Under the pieces are notes generated by a model. It saw nothing but the letters and a program-made list of their open reading frames with translations, did no database searches and was not told the origin of the DNA. Source: Peromyscus leucopus (Eukaryota > Chordata > Mammalia > Rodentia > Cricetidae). From it: a stretch of DNA of 64,000 bases. Where the stretch lies: NCBI RefSeq assembly GCF_004664715.2, contig NC_051069.1:77770647-77834646 (forward strand), read 5' to 3'. Made by a program: the position numbers and the translations under genes. This document shows positions 58,113 through 64,000 of the stretch, piece by piece; position 1 is the first letter of the stretch, and each line of letters starts with the position of its first letter.

Positions 58113-61100
58113 TCAGTAGTAGCGCTTCCTCCTTTTCTTCTTCTTCTTTATGGGTAGAATATCTTCATCTGAAGATTTAGTTGGGGCTAGATACAGCACA
58201 TTCAGCACTAGGAATAAAGTAGGAATAGGTTCAAAACAGGGAAGGAGTCATAGCATAAAGCTCTGGGACATTGTTGGGTATTTCTTGCAGGGACCAAGTT
58301 GACCATCCTGGATGAGTGACTGCTCCCACACATGCCACCTTCCATGCTATCAACATTGTTTGGGAGAATTTTCTATTGGCTGTTGTTTTGTTGTTTGTAA
58401 TTTTTGGATGTTCCCCTTGGGTCTCCTTTCACATCAGAAACAAAGCTTTGCTTGCTAACTGTGTTGTGCTTAGCATCCCTGTTCCCATTCTCTTCAGCTC
58501 CCTGCTTTCCTCACCTAGGCAAAAACAACCCTTCACCTCTTTTCCATAAGGAAAGGTGTGACTAGATAACCTGTTAAGACCCAATTGTGTCTTGCTGGGC
58601 ATGTCCCTAAGAAATGTCCCATTGTATACACTTCCCATTGGGATTTTTGGCTGTCCCATAAACTTTATAAAGGACTCAGGTGAGGCTACATTTCAAGGGA
58701 AGGGAAGAAAACCGGGTATACTTAGGCACAAAACAGGAATGAATCCTGGGACCCATGTTGGATGGTTAGGTCCCATCAGATGGGCAATGCAACCCAGTAT
58801 GCACAATCAAGAACAAGGCAGCAGGGATACACTTTCATGGATAACTAGGAACAAAGTGCAGAGTTCCCATTCCACTCAGGAAATAGGGAAGAGGGTGGAG
58901 AAGGCTCTGGGTAAGGGACAGAAGAGTGGTCAAATAATGTGGGCAGTGAAGTGATATTTTATTTATAGTCAAATGTTATTTGTATGTTAATAAATAAATT
59001 TGCCTGGGGATTAGAGCTATTAGCAAGCCATAGAAAAGCAGGGCAGTGGTGGTGTACATTTGTAATCCCAGCACTTGGTAGGCAGAGCTAGGTAAGTCTC
59101 TGTGTGTTCAGGGATATAGCCAGTATTGGATATACATGCCTTTAATCTCAATACCAATCATAGAAAACCTGGAGGTCTATACAGACAAGCCGTGACAAGG
59201 CGGTCATGTGGTTGGGTTTACAATTAATGAGAAGGCAGAACAGAAACACTATAAAAAGACAGACACACAGGAAGTGGTTCTGGTTCGGAGAGGTAGGACC
59301 ACCACAGGAGGAAGGGTAAGGTTTTAGCTCTTAGCTCTGACTTCTTGGCTTTCTTCTTTGCATTGGTTCTGTGTTTCTTATTTAATAAAATGGTTTGTTA
59401 CATCTACAGGCTCCTTCAAGGATGTGGACATATTGATTAGAAAGAGGAGTCCCTGAGTTTACACAAGGCAGAATCAATGCATCAGAAGTAGAATACAGAG
59501 AAGGCAGGCATACTTTGCAGTGAAGAGAAACCCTCACCCTATTGCAGGGGTTTCATAAAAGACATTTGGGGAATATACTCTCCTTTGATTCAAACTCTAG
59601 ACCAGTGAAGATAGGTGAGAACTATACTAAGTATGAAGCACATAAAAGTTCCAGACAGCTCAGAGGACAGAATACACAGGCAGACATGGCAAGGTGATCT
59701 GATGAGACAGGGCAGGAAATTGACATTCAGACATAAAGAGGATAAGCCAGAGAGGACTCAAAAGATAAAATACAAGTGGCCATACACTTTAAATCCTGGG
59801 ATCTTGTGCACCAATTATGAACTAGGAATATCTGAAAATGAGGCCTTATCTTGACCAGAGAGTCCCAGATCCACGCTCAAGTACTAGGTCAGAAGCTCCA
59901 AGATAGGTGTCAATGTGTTCTTTGACTCATTCACCCTAAATGTCAGTCTAGTGTGAGGAGCAGAGGGTGGAAATGAGCTCACATACAGCCTTCCTTTTTT
60001 CCCTGTCCCCACAGATACCTTGTCCACATGACAGAGTAGACACAGAATGCAATGTTGTTACCTACCTGGAGCTACAGTACTTGATACCTTTCTCAACTCC
60101 CAGAGCTGTACTTCAAAAGCATCTGGAAGAAAGCAAACAGAGTGGCTCATTCTGCCTACAGAAGATACAACCATATCAGTTCACACCAGATCAGCCTCAG
60201 CTTTCCACTGGTTCCTTGACATCTTAGATTATGAAAGGTGCTTCAATGAGGCCAGACTACTCACTCTGCCACCCACCCATAGAGTGCCCTTCATATAAAG
60301 ACTGAATGGGGGCTGGAGAGATAGCTCAGAGGTCAAGAGCACTGGCTTCCAGAGATTCTGAGTTCAATTCCCAGCAACCACATGGTGGCTCACAACCATC
60401 TATGATGAGATCTGGAGGACTCTTCTGGCACACAGGTGTATATGCAGGTAGAACACTGTATACATAATAAATAAACAAATGAAAAAATGAATAGAAGCTG
60501 GTACTTCAAGATTTTAGAAAAAAACTGAACAGAAACATTGAGGTACTGTTACAAGTCCTGCAGGACCAGCCAAAAGAGGTTTAGCTTCTTCTGCATTATT
60601 GGGCCCACACTACAAAACCTTTGTACTCAGGTTCATGTCATTGACTATAGAGAGTTGTGATCCATTGATAGTTCCTTTTGTCACAACTCACCAAAGGTGA
60701 GCACTACGTGGTGTACACTTTTTCCCCAGACTACATCAGAATACACACAATTTCCAAAGAAAGCTACTAATTACAACCGAAGGCTAGGAGCTTTGGAAGT
60801 AACAGAGGCAGGAAGGATGGATGTTCTGGTAAAGATAGTATTTTTTATTTTTAAGTTTATTTCATCTGTATTGCCTGCATTTGAATGCCTGTATATCACT
60901 TGCATGCAGGCCAGGCAAGACCAGAAGAGGGCATCAGATACCCTGGAACTGAGATACAGATAGTTGTAAGCAGCTATATGGGTGCTCGGACTCAAATCCG
61001 GTCCTTTGGTAGAGCAGTCAGTGCTCTTAATCAAAGAGTCATCCCTCCAACTGCCCCAAATCATCTTTAACTGACTGTGGGGTTTGGTGTCATTGTTTCT

Positions 61101-62402
61101 ACCCCTCTGTACAATTATGCCTGAAAGAAGTAGTACACAAATCTCCATGCAAATCTGCACTGCACTGATACATTCCCCACTGCTTCAGCCTGCCAAGCAG
61201 AAGGTACAACCTGACTGTTTCCTGGATCCTCTCCTATTGATTCCAGTAGGGCTTGCTGTTACTTACCAGGAAAGCTCTCTTTACTATCGATGTTCTGCTG
61301 TTCTTCAACATCTGTGTCTCCCACCTGGGCTACATCTACAAGAACATCAGGACAAAGTGTACCAGGTGAATCCACAAGAGCGCTCACAAAATTAACCCCA
61401 ATTCTTCTTGGGATTTTCCATGGAGCGTCTACAGCAGAATCATTTCCTCTTATTTTACTTTCAACCTTCCTTCCCTACAAGAATCCTGATTCAGGCTTCT
61501 TAGAAAGGAAACACTAAGAGATTTTCTGAACAAGAGAGGGATTTCAGATACTTACAACTTCCTAGCATGTTGGAAGCCACCTGCAATTATAAAACAGAAA
61601 GCATTGTTAAGATTGTTCTATACTATATATTTCACAATGGTCTGGTTTTCTCTTCATGACTTAGGGAAAACGGGAATATAGCTCTACTGGTGCTGCATAT
61701 GACACCAGTAGAGACGGAAAGAGCCTTTCCTGCACTGTACTTCCCAAGTCCATTAACACTGCACGAAAATCTTTAATAGAACAGAGAAAGTAATTTCTGA
61801 GGGAACTGCTTCTATGATTCAATTTTAATAGATGTGGTGATGTTAATGACACCAGAGAGCTGGAGACCCAGTGGCAGGAAAACCACCTGAACTCCACAAA
61901 GGAAACTATCTTTCAAAGAGTAACACACATGGATCCCAAATATTTTTGTAATAGACACACAAAGGTGCTCTTACTGTATGCTTAGATTCTGGAACATGTA
62001 TACCACCTGGGAAATCTAGGAGAAAACAGAGTAACTGTGAGGATGTTGGCAACTAATGATTATAAAACACTCAGGAAATATTCTCAATGTGCACACATGT
62101 GTATAGAGATAGCTTGGGCTGATGTTGGGCCATCCTCAAGTGTAGAAGGATGTTCCAGAAAAGAAAAAAAAGCAGAACAAAATAAGACCTAGGATCCTGA
62201 TTCCTCAATTAAAGCCACTTTAAACAATATAAAATAAATCCAGCTGATTCACACTTTGTGGTATATACTTGTAATCACAGCATTCAAGTGGCAGGGGAAG
62301 GGGGATCAGGGTTCAAGGTCAGCTTCAACTTTATAATGAGATAGAGGCTAGCCTGGGATAAATGTTTCTCTGTCTCAAAATAATTATATATATATATATA
62401 TA

Positions 62403-62461
<59 letters not shown>

Positions 62462-62547
62462 GCAGCATAATTCCTAACTGTATTCTAAATATTTATCCTT
62501 ACACTCACAGGTCAGTGTTGCTTTTACCATCCAATAAAACAATTTCT
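58113..62547 (-). CDS. Candidate 3' end of an unrecognised multi-exon gene
   Basis: Hypothetical. Six minus-strand exons fit together by splice sites and phase: 62509-62547 (39 bp, GTGAGT donor), 61975-62006 (32 bp, CCTAGATTTCCCAG acceptor, GTAAGA donor), 61556-61580 (25 bp, GTAAGT), 61267-61428 (162 bp, GTAAGT), 60066-60122 (57 bp, TTGCTTTCTTCCAG acceptor, GTAGGT donor) and a last exon 58113-58207 with TGA. The 162-bp exon reads APWKIPRRIGVNFVSALVDS and on to TDVEEQQNIDSKESFP. The 57-bp exon reads AFEVQLWELRKVSSTVAP. The last ends TKSSDEDILPIKKKKKRRKR-YY, a strongly basic tail resembling a nuclear localisation signal. No family is recognised, the 5' part is unseen, and the two smallest exons are the least certain. 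It could be a decayed gene or coincidence. Confidence 0.38.
58947..59408 (+). mobile_element. Solo LTR with B1-derived segment
   Basis: TGAAGTGATATTTTATTTATAG to GGTTTGTTACATCTACA, aligning along its length to the nested LTR at 36059-36511, including GGCAGTGGTGGTGTACAT and the GGACCACCACAGGAGGAAGG block. No clear 6-bp duplication. It lies in an intron of the candidate gene. Confidence 0.8.
59410..60060. other. Unannotated; intron of the candidate minus-strand gene
   Basis: No repeats recognised. Plus-strand frames at 59615-59854 and 59967-60227 have no recognisable domain. The second is antisense to the candidate 57-bp exon. Confidence 0.35.
60305..60490 (+). repeat. B2 SINE
   Basis: GGGGCTGGAGAGATAGCTCAG, GAGTTCAATTCCCAGCAACC, ACATGGTGGCTCACAACC and an AATAAATAAAC tail: a standard B2 with pol III boxes. 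Confidence 0.95.
60845..61075 (-). repeat. B3/B2-like SINE, reverse orientation
   Basis: Reverse complement reads GGAGGGATGACTCTTTG, TTAAGAGCACTGACTGCTC and a TTTGAGTCCGAGCACCC B-box with a CTCAGTTCCAGGG body. Confidence 0.8.
62245..62383 (+). repeat. Diverged B1 SINE
   Basis: CTTGTAATCACAGCATTCAAG, GTTCAAGGTCAGC, GAGGCTAGCCTGGGATAAAT and CTGTCTCAAAATAATT: an old B1 whose tail became the AT repeat. Confidence 0.7.
62384..62458. repeat. (TA)n microsatellite
   Basis: About 35 TA units with two AATT interruptions. Confidence 0.95.
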
Positions 62548-62776
62548 CTTTGTAAGAGAATGAGATCATAACAGAAAACCACAACCAATAAAAATGCAGA
62601 GAACAAGTAACTGTGGGGTGCCCTGCCTGACCATCCATCTAGAACACTATTCCTGCAACCAAAAACTGTGGAGAGTGGGAGAAAATCCTCTTCCCCAGGG
62701 AACAGCCCAATTGGATTTTCAAGAAGAGATGGTCAGCTCTGAAATCTCATAGTACAGATAACATTATATGCAAAGA

Positions 62777-62935
62777 AGCTGGTCAGTGGTGGAGCATGCC
62801 TTTAATCCCAGCACTTGGGAGGCAGAGGTGGGCAGATCTCTGTGAGTTCAAGTCCAGCCTGGGCTACAGACTGGGTTCCAGGAAAGGTGCCAAAGCTATA
62901 CAGAGAAACCCTGTCTCGAAAAAAAATAAAAAAAA
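62777..62935 (+). repeat. B1 SINE
   Basis: GCTGGTCAGTGGTGGAGCATG to AACCCTGTCTCGAAAAAAAA, complete. Confidence 0.93.
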
Positions 62936-63014
62936 ATATATATGTAAAGAGCAGATTGTATATCTATATCTATAGGTATAGATATATAGATATATATTTA
63001 GGAATACATACACG

Positions 63015-63050
<36 letters not shown>
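62936..63050. repeat. (TATAGA/TA)n and (CA)n compound microsatellite
   Basis: TATATCTATAGG-type block at 62936-63000, then ACGCACGCACAC and about 18 CA units. Confidence 0.92.
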
Positions 63051-63053
<3 letters not shown>

Positions 63054-63054
63054 C

Positions 63055-64000
63055 TAAATTCTACAGTTGGAGGAAAGGAGGCAAGAGGGCGTGAATTTGA
63101 GGAAGAAAGGGGACCGGGCATGAGGGAGAAAAGAGGAAAATGACATAATTTCAAAAAATAAAAAAGTTTCAAAGCACAATATGTGTAATTGTTAACACTT
63201 GTTATGTGTCACCAACAGATGTTTCTCAGAACTGCACAGGCTGCTCAACTGAATCTTTCTTTGGTTACTGACAAACTAGGTTGGAAAATCTTATTGCTCA
63301 CAGTGCTATTAGAAAGTGTACTATAATATTTTCATCATTTTTTTTTGTTTTGGGTCAGCTTCTAAGATATGAGTCCAGAATCTACAGAAGTAAGCCACCT
63401 TGTCCTTCATGACTGTTTTTAACTCTAAAGGACTCTGGGAAATGACCAGACACAGCAGGGAGTGTTTGAACTTTCACGAGTGACTTCAAGCATCTGTGGA
63501 TGTGGCCTAATTTAATATGCAGTTAACAGGAAATAGAGGCAGTATGCCATGAAAGGGCAGCATCTCTGAACCACATGGTAAACTACCATCCCTGCTGACA
63601 ATGCTCTCAAATTTTCTTAAATGAATTTAAGGCTCAACCATGGAAGCAAGAGCAATGGATTACCTAGATAGATTTATGTTTTAACTTTCTGCTTTTGACT
63701 TTGAGTCAGGAAATCTTCATTTTTGTTCTGAATCAGGGGTCATAACAATTCCCAGGAACAAATGTCATGAAACCAGCAAAGCTAATAAAGTATAAAGTTC
63801 ATTCAAAGTGTGTGTGGGAGTGTGAACTATGTCCTCTATAAACCATCACCCTGTGCACAATCACATACACTCAGAATCACAAGACATTGAAGCACATGAA
63901 ACCCTAACATTCTTTGTACACGCAGCCTCATGGAAATCTATGCAGAAACTTGACTGTAAAAGGGTATCTAGAACATCTTTAAAAAATCATGTTGACTGTT
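63055..64000. other. Unannotated sequence
   Basis: No repeat or convincing exon. A plus-strand TTTTTTGTTTTGGGTCAG acceptor near 63360 with a GTAAGC 31 bp later is noted but unsupported by any reading frame. Confidence 0.35.

Overview
The window is mammalian nuclear DNA from a rodent, most likely a cricetid (vole, hamster or deer-mouse group). The evidence is the repeats. There are many B1 SINEs whose consensus keeps GATCTCTGTGAGTTC and GGCGCAAAGCTACACAGAG (unlike the mouse version), plus ID, B2/B3 and RSINE1/B4-like SINEs, rodent L1s with ORF1 and ORF2, and short LTRs with 6-bp target-site duplications. No complete, undamaged protein-coding gene can be demonstrated. Repeats make up most of the sequence.

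Layout. About 1.7-5.9 kb (minus strand): a decayed KRAB zinc-finger gene, with an intact 127-bp KRAB-A exon and a broken C2H2 array of at least ten fingers. 6.1-7.1 kb: an L1 copy with a 5' inversion. 7.5-12.6 kb: a SINE and microsatellite field, including a 200-bp polypurine tract. 13.4-24.4 kb (minus strand): a six-exon TRIM43-like gene (RING, B-box 2, coiled coil, B30.2/PRY-SPRY) made a pseudogene by small lesions. Its third intron holds a near full-length antisense L1 (16401-22526). 26.0-30.9 kb (minus strand): a second, tandem copy of the TRIM43-like locus, missing the RING/B-box exon and most of the SPRY exon, with L1 fragments at both broken ends. It keeps the empty sites of two insertions found in copy 1.

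31-43 kb: several minus-strand L1s nested with LTR elements, including an LTR inside an LTR inside an L1. 43-45 kb: undetermined sequence with a solo LTR that has a perfect 6-bp duplication. 45.4-52.4 kb: an old, full-length plus-strand L1 with two 259-bp promoter monomers, itself interrupted by a 0.5-kb retroposed sequence. 52.5-64 kb: lower repeat density. This part contains two more LTRs, a retroposed 5' half of tRNA-Leu, and a candidate minus-strand gene end (58.1-62.5 kb) put together from splice sites, compatible phases and open reading frame. Its product is not recognised.

The genic content (KRAB-ZNF next to a TRIM43-like tandem array) fits a fast-evolving rodent gene-cluster region where duplication, L1 insertion and gene death succeed each other. 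The relative order of these events can be read directly from shared and unshared insertions.
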